A stretch of 46,775 nt of DNA from Neisseriales bacterium (GCA_008017155.1 SSGX01000050.1:1-46775), one strand, 5' to 3'; positions 16,688 through 26,267 are shown, counted from the first letter of the stretch. Made by a program: numbers and translations. The notes: generated by a model from the letters alone, not told the origin.

Positions 16688-17632
16688 ATGAATTATTTAG
16701 ATCAAAACCAGTTAAAGCGTTTAGGATTAAAAAAAATTGGCGAAAATGTAAAAATCAGCTCAATGGCAGAATTACTTACGCCTGAACAGATAGAAATTGG
16801 GGATAATTCGATAATTGAAGATTATTGCCATCTCAATGGATCTATAACTTTAGGTAAAGATGTAATTATACAGAGATTTACTAAGATAACAGGAGTGACA
16901 GGAGCTGCAAAATCTGTACTTCTGGGAGATAATATTTTTATTGGCGAATACTGTCAGTTTATAATTAATGAGTTAACAATAGGTGACTATTCAAAAATAC
17001 AACATCACTCTAACATACACGGTTATAAAAAGTGCTCTATCGGTTATAACGCCTGGATTGGTCAATACACAATCATTGATTCAATAGGTGGAACTGAAAT
17101 TGGAAATAATGTTGGTATAGGTGCACATTCACAGCTATGGTCACATATAAAATATGGTGATACACTGGAAGGATGCAGGTTTAATTCACACTCACCACTA
17201 AAAATTGGAAATGATGTTTGGTTCGTTGGTCATTGTATAGTTTCTCCAGTAAATATTGAAGATAAAGCTATGGTATTAGTAGGCTCAACCGTGACTAAAA
17301 ATTTATCAAAAAATCAGATATATGCTGGGTCACCTGCGCTATCAATATCAGACAAAATAGGCGGACAATTTGCTAATGTATCAACTGATGAAAAATTTCT
17401 TAAATTACAAAAGTACTTGGAGGAATCAATTGGTGACACAGATAAAATAAGAATCGTAAAAAGTAAGCATGAAATTGATATTAATAAGGGAATTACGTAT
17501 TTTAATGTAGCAGATAGAAAATACCTTAAACAATATACAGAAGAAGAAATCAGATTTATGAAATTTTTATTACCCGAAAAAGCCAAATTTATACCTTATG
17601 AATTGACTGAGTTAAAAAATGATTCCATATAA
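16688..17632 (+). CDS. Left-handed beta-helix (hexapeptide repeat) acyltransferase
   Basis: Residues about 33-215 consist of repeated [LIV]-G-x-x-x-x hexapeptides (IEIGDNSIIEDYCHLNGSIT, ITLGKDVIIQ, LTIGDYSKI, CSIGYNAWIGQYTII, TEIGNNVGIGAHSQL), ending in the usual YAGSPA turn. This is the fold of trimeric sugar and lipid O- or N-acyltransferases. The last 95 residues (FNVADRKYLKQYTEEEIRFM and following) are an extension I do not recognise. The gene lies between wecF- and wecE-like genes and overlaps the latter by 14 bases. In E. coli the enzyme for N-acetylation of dTDP-Fuc4N is the GNAT protein WecD. No GNAT enzyme is here, so this protein is a reasonable substitute. O-acetylation of the finished sugar is the main alternative. 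Confidence 0.8.
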   Translation: MNYLDQNQLKRLGLKKIGENVKISSMAELLTPEQIEIGDNSIIEDYCHLNGSITLGKDVIIQRFTKITGVTGAAKSVLLGDNIFIGEYCQFIINELTIGDYSKIQHHSNIHGYKKCSIGYNAWIGQYTIIDSIGGTEIGNNVGIGAHSQLWSHIKYGDTLEGCRFNSHSPLKIGNDVWFVGHCIVSPVNIEDKAMVLVGSTVTKNLSKNQIYAGSPALSISDKIGGQFANVSTDEKFLKLQKYLEESIGDTDKIRIVKSKHEIDINKGITYFNVADRKYLKQYTEEEIRFMKFLLPEKAKFIPYELTELKNDSI

Positions 17633-18755
17633 TAAGCCACCGTTTACAGGTAACGAATTTATATATATGCAAAACGCCCTAGCCAAAGGCAAGATTTCTG
17701 GTGATGGTGTATACACCAAACGCTGCCATGAATGGCTAGAAAAAACTCTAGGTGTAAATAAAGCTTTACTTACTACTTCATGTACTCATGCGTTAGAAAT
17801 AGCTGCAATTTTGCTAGAAATAAAAGCCGGTGATGAAGTAATTGCACCATCATACACTTTTGTTTCTACTGTTAATGCTTTTGTATTACGTGGTGCTAAA
17901 ATCAAATTTGTTGATATCCACCCAGATACGATGAATATTGATGAAAGCCTTATTGAAGCCGCGATCAATGAAAAGACTAAAGCTATCATTATTGTCCATT
18001 ATGCCGGAGTTGCCTGTAATATGGATAAAATTCAAGCTTTAACACAAAAATATAATATTCCGCTCATAGAGGATGCGGCTCAAGCAATCTTATCAACATA
18101 CAAAGACAAATACCTTGGCACATTTGGAGATATTGCCACTCTCAGCTTTCATGAAACTAAAAACCTTTCCATGGGTGAAGGTGGCGCTATCTTAATTAAT
18201 AATCCAAAGTATATTGAGCGAGCAGAAATAATTCGTGAGAAAGGTACTGATCGAAGTAAATTTTTCCGCGGGGAAGTTGATAAATATACTTGGGTAGATA
18301 TGGGCTCTTCGTATTTGCCTAGTGATTTAAATGCTGCTTACTTATGGGCACAACTAGAACAGGCGGATCAAATAATTAATTATAGAGTAAATGTTTGGTA
18401 TAAATACTATAGTAAATTGCAAGAGCTTGCAAGTCAAAATTATTTTACCATGCCATCCATTCCTGATAGTTGCAAACATAATGGGCATATTTTCTTTATA
18501 AAGTTACCCAGTCTAGAAGTAAGACAAAAATTAATTGAATTTCTAAAAAACACCGGGATTTTAGCAATATTTCATTACGTACCATTACATAGTTCTACCG
18601 CAGGTAAATTATACTCCAGATTTGTAGGGAATGATACCTATACAACCAAAGAAAGTGAAAGGATACTTAGATTACCATTGTATTATGGCATTACTAATAA
18701 TGAAATTGATTATATCATAATGCAAATCACTGCTTTTTTTAGCATGAATAGATAA
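17619..18755 (+). CDS. wecE: dTDP-4-amino-4,6-dideoxygalactose transaminase
   Basis: This PLP enzyme of the DegT/DnrJ/EryC1 class transfers an amino group from glutamate to dTDP-4-keto-6-deoxyglucose, giving dTDP-Fuc4N. The 378 residues match E. coli WecE closely along their length. Shared stretches include the opening MIPYNKPP, PSYTFVSTVNAFVLRGAKI (residues 78-95), PDTMNIDESLIEAAI (102-116), VHYAGVAC (126-133), EDAAQ (151-155), SFHETKN with the Schiff-base lysine K181, and EIIREKGTDRSKFFRG with VDKYTW. This degree of resemblance separates it from ArnB, FdtB and QdtB relatives. It overlaps the upstream acyltransferase gene by 14 bases. RmlA and RmlB, which supply the substrate, must be encoded elsewhere. 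Confidence 0.9.
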   Translation: MIPYNKPPFTGNEFIYMQNALAKGKISGDGVYTKRCHEWLEKTLGVNKALLTTSCTHALEIAAILLEIKAGDEVIAPSYTFVSTVNAFVLRGAKIKFVDIHPDTMNIDESLIEAAINEKTKAIIIVHYAGVACNMDKIQALTQKYNIPLIEDAAQAILSTYKDKYLGTFGDIATLSFHETKNLSMGEGGAILINNPKYIERAEIIREKGTDRSKFFRGEVDKYTWVDMGSSYLPSDLNAAYLWAQLEQADQIINYRVNVWYKYYSKLQELASQNYFTMPSIPDSCKHNGHIFFIKLPSLEVRQKLIEFLKNTGILAIFHYVPLHSSTAGKLYSRFVGNDTYTTKESERILRLPLYYGITNNEIDYIIMQITAFFSMNR

Positions 18756-18764
18756 TTAAAACAA

Positions 18765-20150
18765 ATGCTAAAGCAATTTATACAGCATAGTTCAATCTAC
18801 ACTTTGGCTACTTTTGTTAGTCGAGGTGCATCGTTTATCATGCTACCTATTCTTACCCATTACCTCCAGCCAAAGGATTACGGAATTTTAGACTTGATTA
18901 CAGTACTGTCTGGTTTCGTAGCTTTAATTTGCGGACTGGAGTTGTATCAGGGTTTGGCACGCTATATTCCAGAGAGTAAATCATTTAATGAAAAAAAGAT
19001 TTTATTTAGTTCAGTAATTACCTATATTATTATTGCCTATTTAATATTTTCAATATTAGCAAATTTGGTAATGCCAATTATTACTAAATACATTATACCC
19101 ATTAATCATTTTATAACTTTTAATATTATCCTCCTAATACTTCTTTCACAAGCAATAAACACTTATATCACTAATCTATTGAGATTTGAGCTAAAGCAGC
19201 ACAAAACTTTAATAGTAGATGTTACGCCAATTGTAATTAGTACAGTCTTAAATATTATCTTTATTATTTATCTTAAATTAGAATTAGCTGGAGCAATCTT
19301 TGCTCTATTGCTAGCCTCTCTATCAGGAAATGTTATCGGGCTATACTTTGTAAGAAATTATCTTACTTTCAATATTGATACTGCAAAAATTAAAGAATTA
19401 ATTATCTTTTGCTTGCCACTCTTAATAAGTGCAATTGCGACAATAACCCTTAACTTCAGCGACAGAATCATTATCAAAGCCAATCTCTCTTTAACTGAAT
19501 TAGGATTATTTGGTGTTGGTTATAGATTTGCAAACGTAGTAACTATTTTGATAAGTGGAATTGCTGCCTCAATTTTCCCCCTTATCTATGGCTCTATGAA
19601 TAATCCTGACTTCCGGCAGCAGTTTTCTAAATTAGTAAATAAGACCTTACCAATCATAATATTAATTATTACAGTTATAATAACGTATGGGGATGAAATT
19701 ATCCGCCTTATAGTAGCAAAAGAATATTACTCATCTATACCAGTTTTTAGAAATATAGCAATCGGTTTATTATTTTCACAATTATATATATTCACACCTG
19801 GACTACATATAAATAAACGATTAACCTCCATTCTAATAATAAATGTTATTAGCGCAGCTGTTAATTTGCTTTTATGCTATTATTTAGCTAGAATTTACGG
19901 TATAAATGGAGTTTCAATTGCAACTATGCTAAGCAACATAATTTTATTTTCATCATATTTTATTTTAAGCCAGCAAAATTATAAATTTGATTATGATTAT
20001 ATTACAATTGGTTTTTGTATGATTTCTCTATTAATTGCAAATGTTATGTTTACAATAGTGCAATTTCACCTTTACTATAAATTAGTATTTTTGATTATTA
20101 TAATAATCTCATTTTTCTTGATAAGTAGGCGAAATGTTGGAACAGCCTAA
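18765..20150 (+). CDS. wzx: Wzx-type lipid-linked oligosaccharide flippase
   Basis: This integral inner-membrane protein of the polysaccharide transporter (MATE-like) group should flip the undecaprenyl-linked repeat unit to the periplasm. The 461 residues contain about 12-14 hydrophobic helices. The N-terminus (SSIYTLATFVSRGASFIMLP, ILTHYLQPKDYGILDLI) is typical of Wzx proteins. The gene follows wecE by 9 bases and overlaps the next glycosyltransferase gene by 17 bases. Its presence implies a Wzx/Wzy-type pathway, yet no polymerase-like polytopic protein is encoded in the cluster. Confidence 0.88.
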   Translation: MLKQFIQHSSIYTLATFVSRGASFIMLPILTHYLQPKDYGILDLITVLSGFVALICGLELYQGLARYIPESKSFNEKKILFSSVITYIIIAYLIFSILANLVMPIITKYIIPINHFITFNIILLILLSQAINTYITNLLRFELKQHKTLIVDVTPIVISTVLNIIFIIYLKLELAGAIFALLLASLSGNVIGLYFVRNYLTFNIDTAKIKELIIFCLPLLISAIATITLNFSDRIIIKANLSLTELGLFGVGYRFANVVTILISGIAASIFPLIYGSMNNPDFRQQFSKLVNKTLPIIILIITVIITYGDEIIRLIVAKEYYSSIPVFRNIAIGLLFSQLYIFTPGLHINKRLTSILIINVISAAVNLLLCYYLARIYGINGVSIATMLSNIILFSSYFILSQQNYKFDYDYITIGFCMISLLIANVMFTIVQFHLYYKLVFLIIIIISFFLISRRNVGTA

Positions 20151-21297
20151 GACTATACTAATACTCTGTTTCTCGGAGTTACATAAAGACCCTCGTGTAT
20201 ATCGTCAAATTTTAACATTAAAAGATTCATATAATGTTATTGCAGCAGGATGGTCATCACCACAAATAGACAAAGTGAATTTTGTACAGCTTAATAAAAC
20301 ATCTAATAATAAAGCTAAAAGGATAATAGATGGATTCTTTAAGCTCAAATTACGATTATTTGAAAGTTACTATTGGACGAATAAAAACAATCAGGAAGCT
20401 TTTCAAAAGTTAAATACTCTAGATATTGATTTAATTTTGGCGAATGATATTGAAAGTTTGCCTATAGCTGTTAAACTATCACAACTCAAGAATTGCAAAC
20501 TAATTTATGATGCCCATGAATATACGCCCAGAGAATTTGAAAATAGCTGGCGATGGCGGTTTTTTTACCAAAAGCACAAGACTTACTTATGTAAAAAATA
20601 CTTACCGAAAGTAGATGTCATGCTGACAGTTTGTGATGGTATTGCTGAGGAGTATCACAAACAATTCAATATTAAACCAATTGTAATAACTAATGCTCCT
20701 TCATTTGAAAGTTTAACTCCTAGCAAAATCGATAAAAATAAGATCCAGATTATTCATCATGGGGCTGCAATTCCAGAAAGAAACCTAGAGTTAAGTATTC
20801 AATTAGCTGAATACTTAGACCCAAGATTTGAATTAACCTTCATGTTAGTGGAAAATAACATCTATCTGCAAGAATTAAAGCGAATTGCTAAAAGATGTGC
20901 TAACATTAATTTTATTGATCCAGTACCAATGCCACAAATTGCAGAAACTATAAATAAGTATGACATTGGATTATTCCTGTTACCACCAAATAATTTTAAT
21001 TATGCAATGGCATTACCAAATAAATTTTTTGAATTTATCCAAGCTCGCCTAATGGTAGCGATTGGACCATCTCCTGAAATGGCAAAATATACTAAAGAAT
21101 ATGATTTAGGAATAGTGACTAAGACATTTAACCCAGAAGAGATGGCTAGAGAACTAAATAAGCTAACTACAGACCAAATTGAGAGCTTTAAAGCAAATAG
21201 TAATAAATGTGCCCATAAGCTTTCATTTGAAATGAATAAAAAACATATGATTAATGCTGTAGCACAGCTATTGAGAGAAACCACATGTGCGGAATAA
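20134..21297 (+). CDS. Glycosyltransferase, GT4-like (GT-B fold)
   Basis: The 387 residues fit a retaining GT-B transferase. The N-terminal domain (ILILCFSELHKDPRVYRQIL) has the opening used by glycosyltransferases of the DPRV type. LIYDAHEYTPREFENS (about residues 123-138) is the DxHEy motif of this group. The C-terminal half carries the nucleotide-sugar-binding pattern (IQIIHHGAAIPERNLELSIQ, then YAMALPNKFFEFIQARLMVA, with the family glutamate near 305). No signal peptide is present. It should add a sugar to the lipid-linked intermediate on the cytoplasmic face. The sugar cannot be told. It overlaps its neighbours on both sides (17 and 13 bases). Confidence 0.85.
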   Translation: MLEQPKTILILCFSELHKDPRVYRQILTLKDSYNVIAAGWSSPQIDKVNFVQLNKTSNNKAKRIIDGFFKLKLRLFESYYWTNKNNQEAFQKLNTLDIDLILANDIESLPIAVKLSQLKNCKLIYDAHEYTPREFENSWRWRFFYQKHKTYLCKKYLPKVDVMLTVCDGIAEEYHKQFNIKPIVITNAPSFESLTPSKIDKNKIQIIHHGAAIPERNLELSIQLAEYLDPRFELTFMLVENNIYLQELKRIAKRCANINFIDPVPMPQIAETINKYDIGLFLLPPNNFNYAMALPNKFFEFIQARLMVAIGPSPEMAKYTKEYDLGIVTKTFNPEEMARELNKLTTDQIESFKANSNKCAHKLSFEMNKKHMINAVAQLLRETTCAE

Positions 21298-23288
21298 GTG
21301 TTTTTATTGCATTTCAAAATCATTCACTAGAAGCTAAATATATTGAACTAATGAATAAGCAAATTCGTTATCGTGGACCAGATGATGAAGGTTATTATTT
21401 AATTGATACAGAAGATAATGATTGTATTCTTGCGGGAAGTGATAGCATACAATACGATTCAGCAATATCTTATTCTCCATATTTACACATCAATCAATAC
21501 CATAATAAGAAAATAAAACTCGCTTTGGGACACCGCAGACTATCAATTGTTGATTTATCTGCTTATGGACATCAACCATTAAGCATTAACAATGGAAACT
21601 ATTGGATAGCTTTTAATGGTGAGGTTTACAATTTTATCGAATTACGCAAAGAATTAGAGAACTTTGGGCATACTTTTTCTTCTCAATCAGATACCGAGGT
21701 AATACTATCTGCGTATAAACAATGGGGTGCTGACTGCCTGAATAAATTTAATGGTATGTTTGCAATTATTATTTATGATAAGCTAAATAATCAAGTTTTT
21801 TTAGCTCGTGATAGATTCGGTGTAAAACCACTTTATTATTATATTGATGAAAATGGGATATTTTTTGCCTCAGAAATCAAGCAGTTTACAAAATTAGCAA
21901 GCTGGAATCCACATCTAAATCACCAAATAGCTTATGACTTTCTGGTTTATGGCTTAAGCGACCATAGTTCAGAAACAATGTTTCGTGAGGTAAGGCAACT
22001 GCGTGGCGGAGAGGCAACAACTATCAAATTAAACAAATTCTTTGGTCAATCTGACTTAAAAATCAGTCGCTGGTACAATTTAGAGACAAGAGAAAATTTT
22101 AATACAGATTATAAAGAAGCTTGTAAGCAATTTCAGGAAAAATTTATCGATGCAGTTAAATTACGACTACGTGCAGATGTAAAGGTAGGCTCGTGCTTAT
22201 CCGGAGGACTTGATTCATCATCAATTGTCAGTGTAATGGCAAGATTATTAGCGGAACATAAATCTCTATCATTATTAAATACATTTTCTGCTTGCAGCAA
22301 ACATAAAGAATTTGACGAGAAAGAATATATTGATGAAGTAGTGAAAGATAGCCAAGCAAATGCATTTTATTGTTACCCTGATTTAGATAAACTATTTGAA
22401 TTAAATGAAACAATAACCTGGCATCAAGACGAACCTTTTGGTTCAAGCAGTATTTTTGCCCAATGGTCGGTTTTTGAGCTTGCTAAGCAACAAAAGACAA
22501 CCGTAATACTTGATGGACAAGGTGCTGATGAACAATTAGCAGGTTATCAAGGATTATATTTCCAAATATATTTTAATGAATTGCTAAAATCAGGACAATT
22601 AATAAAGTATATTAATGAATTATATAATTTTAAAAAACTACATAATATAAATATCAGCAAAACCATTTTAAAAAGTATTTTAGCTTTATTTCCACCACAA
22701 ATTAAGCAGATTGTAGGTAAATTATTGGGTAAAAGTATTTATACTAATAACTGGTTAAATGATAAATTTCTTCTATTTTCTTCAACCAATCCATACTTGA
22801 AAAATGGCTTAAATAATTGTAATGTAAAAGAAACTCTATATAGTCAAATAATGTATAATAATCTTTCCATGCTATTACACTGGGAAGATCGAGATTCAAT
22901 GGCGCATTCAATAGAATCAAGAGTTCCTTTTTTGGATTATCGACTTGTAGAATTTTTATTTAGCTTACCAAGTAATTACAAAATCAATGATGGCATAACT
23001 AAGCGAATACTGCGAGATGGTTTAAAAGGTATATTACCAGATAAAATCAGTACTCGCATGTCCAAGCTTGGATTTGCCACACCGGAGGAAATCTGGGTTA
23101 AACAAAATAGCGGATTATTTAAAGAGAACTTAATCTACGCCCTAGAGAGCTGTCCAAAAATTTTTAATAAATCAGAAGTAATATCCTTATTCGAAGATAT
23201 TATTACCAATAAACGACCATTTGATTTCTGGTTATGGCGAGTGATCAGTTTCGGTACTTGGTATAATCTGTTTAAAGTTCAGCTATGA
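21285..23288 (+). CDS. asnB: Asparagine synthase (glutamine-hydrolysing), glycan-cluster type
   Basis: The protein has an N-terminal class II glutamine amidotransferase domain, with catalytic C2 after removal of Met (MCGISVF), RYRGPDDEG (28-36) and AFNGEVYNF (109-117). It has a C-terminal ATP-pyrophosphatase domain with the PP-loop SCLSGGLDSSSIV (303-315). The 667 residues are in the range of the longer AsnB forms found in O-antigen and exopolysaccharide clusters. There such enzymes are thought to amidate sugar acids, or simply make asparagine. The LDGQGADEQLAGY motif and the ESRVPFLDYRLVEF C-terminal motif are present. The start lies within the end of the preceding gene, and the stop overlaps the next ATG. 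A role in amidating a uronic acid of the glycan is inference. Confidence 0.9.
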   Translation: MCGISVFIAFQNHSLEAKYIELMNKQIRYRGPDDEGYYLIDTEDNDCILAGSDSIQYDSAISYSPYLHINQYHNKKIKLALGHRRLSIVDLSAYGHQPLSINNGNYWIAFNGEVYNFIELRKELENFGHTFSSQSDTEVILSAYKQWGADCLNKFNGMFAIIIYDKLNNQVFLARDRFGVKPLYYYIDENGIFFASEIKQFTKLASWNPHLNHQIAYDFLVYGLSDHSSETMFREVRQLRGGEATTIKLNKFFGQSDLKISRWYNLETRENFNTDYKEACKQFQEKFIDAVKLRLRADVKVGSCLSGGLDSSSIVSVMARLLAEHKSLSLLNTFSACSKHKEFDEKEYIDEVVKDSQANAFYCYPDLDKLFELNETITWHQDEPFGSSSIFAQWSVFELAKQQKTTVILDGQGADEQLAGYQGLYFQIYFNELLKSGQLIKYINELYNFKKLHNINISKTILKSILALFPPQIKQIVGKLLGKSIYTNNWLNDKFLLFSSTNPYLKNGLNNCNVKETLYSQIMYNNLSMLLHWEDRDSMAHSIESRVPFLDYRLVEFLFSLPSNYKINDGITKRILRDGLKGILPDKISTRMSKLGFATPEEIWVKQNSGLFKENLIYALESCPKIFNKSEVISLFEDIITNKRPFDFWLWRVISFGTWYNLFKVQL

Positions 23289-24457
23289 AAATTTTGATAA
23301 TTGCTTACCTTTTCCCTCCCACAAACAGTATAGGCGCTTTAAGACCATTTAGTTTGGCTAAATATCTTGCTTTAGCAGGACATGATGTTACTGTATTATC
23401 AGCAAACAATATGAAAAATAACCTAACTAACAATCTAATCATCCCTTCAAATATCAAAATAATCCTTGTACCCCATAACGATTTTATTACTACAATAAAA
23501 TTTTGGCTCAAACTCCTATTAGGAAAAACAAAGTACCCTGCCCCAGGCATCACAGATTTTTGGTGGATTAAAGCCTACCAAAGAATAAAAAATGAAAATT
23601 ATGATACTATCATATCCACTTATAGTCCTTATGTAAATCACTTAATCGCTTATTTAGCAAAGAGAAGCGGTATTACAAGAAAGTGGGTAGCAGATTATAG
23701 AGATTTATGGAGCAATAGTCATTTAAATAATAATAGATATAATATGGTGACTACTTATTTAGAACTTCGATTTAACAAAAGTGCAGATATTATTTCTACG
23801 GTTAGCCCTCCACTCGCAAATCATTTAAAACAAAAACACCCAAACAAAGTTATTTGTCTTGAAAATGGCTATGATCCTGATGATTTTCTTAATATACCAA
23901 AGAAACAATACTGGGATAATGGCAAGATAAATATTTCTTTTACCGGTACATTTTACCCAGATCATAACGATTTAAAGCCTCTTTTTTCTGCAATAAAAAA
24001 CTTAAATGCTTTTAAAGACGCATTCACTTTTAATTTTTTTGGAACAAATACTGATCAGATTAACCAAATAGCTAAACAGTACAGCATATCGGATATTGTC
24101 TATACATTTAGCACAGTAGATAGACCAACTAGCCTTCAAATTCAAAGGGATTCTCATGCATTGATATTTCTGGAATATTTAAACCATGCGGGCATTACTA
24201 CAGGTAAAATATATGAATATATGTATTCAAATACTATAATTTTGGGAATAAACTCCTCGAATGAAACAGTTAGCGGAGAATTAATAAAAAATAGCAATAC
24301 AGGAATAAATTTTAATAATAATATTGAACAGATATACGAGTTTCTAAAATATCTTGGTAAAAATAAGAATAAATTACATAATAGACCAAACCCTTTATTT
24401 ATCGCTAAGTTTGATTACAAAAACATAACTAAAAGACTAATTGATATAATAAAATGA
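23285..24457 (+). CDS. Glycosyltransferase, GT4-like
   Basis: The 390 residues show the GT-B opening MKILIIAYLFPPTNSIGALR, followed by AKYLALAGHDVTVLSANN. VADYRDLWSNS (about 138-148) is the donor-domain linker motif of this glycosyltransferase subgroup. It has an ENGYDPDDF motif typical of GT4 proteins, and ITTGKIYEYMYSNTIILGI supplies the E-x7-E-like C-terminal motif. It overlaps asnB by 4 bases (ATGA) and the next gene by 4 bases. Substrate is unknown. Confidence 0.85.
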   Translation: MKILIIAYLFPPTNSIGALRPFSLAKYLALAGHDVTVLSANNMKNNLTNNLIIPSNIKIILVPHNDFITTIKFWLKLLLGKTKYPAPGITDFWWIKAYQRIKNENYDTIISTYSPYVNHLIAYLAKRSGITRKWVADYRDLWSNSHLNNNRYNMVTTYLELRFNKSADIISTVSPPLANHLKQKHPNKVICLENGYDPDDFLNIPKKQYWDNGKINISFTGTFYPDHNDLKPLFSAIKNLNAFKDAFTFNFFGTNTDQINQIAKQYSISDIVYTFSTVDRPTSLQIQRDSHALIFLEYLNHAGITTGKIYEYMYSNTIILGINSSNETVSGELIKNSNTGINFNNNIEQIYEFLKYLGKNKNKLHNRPNPLFIAKFDYKNITKRLIDIIK

Positions 24458-25362
24458 ATATTTCCATAGCAATGGCAACCTACAATGGAGAAAAATACCT
24501 AGCCGAACAGCTTGACAGTATCCTTAGTCAAAGTCAAGTACCCAATGAAATTATAATCGTGGATGATTATTCGACTGATGATACTTGGCAAATACTGCAA
24601 AGCTATGCTAAAAATAACTCAACTATAAAAATTTATCAAAATGAGTCTAATCTAGGAGCATGCCAAACCTTTAATAAAGCCATACTGTTAACTACTGGTG
24701 ATCTGATTGCCCTATCGGATCAGGATGATGTGTGGTTACCTAATAAGCTAGCAGTACTGATGGCAAACATTAGTGATAACCTACTTATCCACAGTGATGC
24801 ATATATTGTTGATGAAAAATTAAATGTTATTTCACAAACTTTCAAAAAAGGCGTAATGAGTCAGCAAAATTTTATTGATTATCTCTTTGCTAATAATGTT
24901 ACTGGCTGCACATGTTTATTTAAAAGAGAATTGATTAATCTAGCCCTGCCCATACCTACTGGATTTTATATCCACGATCACTACCTAGCAATTGCTGCGA
25001 GTTATTTTGGCAAATTAAACTACTTATCAATACCACTGATTAAATACCGTCAACATAGCAATAATCAAATTGGTAAGAACTATCAAGTTTCATTTGATAA
25101 GTTTAAAGAGGCAAGGCAAAAAGTAGGCTCTAGCCTAAAATTACTTGCTAACGCCAGCTTTTTCAGCCAGACACAAACAACAATCCAGTTAGTGGCAGAA
25201 TACCATCTGGCAATTGCCAGATGCACTTGGGGCAATAATTACCGCCTATTAGATATTTTGCAACTAAAAGGTGGGGTTAAGTATTTCTTATCATTGCTAG
25301 CGCTTACTGGATTTGGCAACAATAAATTAGCCAAATTAATGTACAATTGGCTAAAAAGATGA
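24454..25362 (+). CDS. Glycosyltransferase family 2 (GT-A fold)
   Basis: The 302 residues open with ISIAMATYNGEKYLAEQLDS and contain IIVDDYSTDDTW (about 34-45) and ALSDQDDVWLPNKL (about 89-102). These are the UDP/dTDP-sugar and metal-binding motifs of inverting GT2 enzymes. The set resembles O-antigen rhamnosyl- and related transferases, but the sugar is not certain. The C-terminal 60 residues are hydrophobic in part and may lie against the membrane. The start overlaps the upstream gene by 4 bases. Confidence 0.87.
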   Translation: MNISIAMATYNGEKYLAEQLDSILSQSQVPNEIIIVDDYSTDDTWQILQSYAKNNSTIKIYQNESNLGACQTFNKAILLTTGDLIALSDQDDVWLPNKLAVLMANISDNLLIHSDAYIVDEKLNVISQTFKKGVMSQQNFIDYLFANNVTGCTCLFKRELINLALPIPTGFYIHDHYLAIAASYFGKLNYLSIPLIKYRQHSNNQIGKNYQVSFDKFKEARQKVGSSLKLLANASFFSQTQTTIQLVAEYHLAIARCTWGNNYRLLDILQLKGGVKYFLSLLALTGFGNNKLAKLMYNWLKR

Positions 25363-25403
25363 TATGATCATAGCTTATTACAATTTATTCATTAGTATCC
25401 GAA

Positions 25404-26261
25404 TTGAAACAGCTTAATATATCAATTGTCCTGTATAAAAATAATCCGGCACAAATAACAAACCTGCTGAATGATATTCTTAATAACCGAAATATTGAGC
25501 TCAATTTTGTCTATCTGATTGATAACTCCCCTACTGATACATTGCAATCTCTTACTATCATAAATGACAAGATTATTTATTTACCATCGCATAATAATCC
25601 CGGCTATGGAATAGCACATAATCAAGCAATCCGACATTCAATTAATGATAATATAGATTATCACCTGGTAGTAAACCCGGATATTCGTTTCAAAAATAAT
25701 GTACTAGATACGCTAATTTTTTTCATGGAAGAAAACCCGCATACTGGTTTAGTAATGCCAAAAGTATGCTATCCCAATGGCTCTATCCAATATCTGTGTA
25801 AGCTACTACCCAATCCATTTAATATTTTTGCCCGTCGCTTCATGCCTAAATCCTACGTGGATAAGATGAACTATCACTATACCATGCAATGGACAAAATA
25901 TGAACAGATAATGCCTGTACCATATCTATCTGGTAGTTTTATGTTATTTAGGGTTAGCGACTTGTCGAAAATTGGTTTATTTGATGAACGCTTTTTTATG
26001 TATTTCGAAGATACTGACATTACCCGTCGCTTTTATCGCGAAGGCAAGGCATGGTTTTATCCGGTTGTAACAGTTACCCACGAGCATAATCAAGAATCAT
26101 ACCGTTCATTTAAAATGCTCTGGGTGCATATTCAGAATATGATTCGCTACTTTAATAAGTATGGCTGGTTTTTTGATCACGAACGCCGAAGCATAAATAA
26201 AAACTTATACAAACAGCTAACTTTTGATCATAAAACCCAGAAAAATCAAGATAAAATCTAA
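25404..26261 (+). CDS. Glycosyltransferase family 2, WbbL-like
   Basis: The first plausible start is a TTG at 25404, because no ATG lies between the upstream in-frame stop and the conserved N-terminus MKQLNISIVLYKNN. The 285 residues carry YLIDNSPTD, LPSHNNPGYGIAHNQAIR, VVNPDIRF (the DxD-like site, near 91-98), PYLSGSFMLFR and DERFFMYFEDTDITRRFYRE. The last is the signature of the WbbL (dTDP-rhamnose:GlcNAc-PP-lipid) group. Rhamnose is thus a candidate donor, but no rml genes are in the window. It is the last gene of the operon, 41 bases after its neighbour, and meets the convergent chitinase-like gene 6 bases away with no visible terminator. Confidence 0.83.
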   Translation: MKQLNISIVLYKNNPAQITNLLNDILNNRNIELNFVYLIDNSPTDTLQSLTIINDKIIYLPSHNNPGYGIAHNQAIRHSINDNIDYHLVVNPDIRFKNNVLDTLIFFMEENPHTGLVMPKVCYPNGSIQYLCKLLPNPFNIFARRFMPKSYVDKMNYHYTMQWTKYEQIMPVPYLSGSFMLFRVSDLSKIGLFDERFFMYFEDTDITRRFYREGKAWFYPVVTVTHEHNQESYRSFKMLWVHIQNMIRYFNKYGWFFDHERRSINKNLYKQLTFDHKTQKNQDKI

Positions 26262-26267
26262 TCACAT

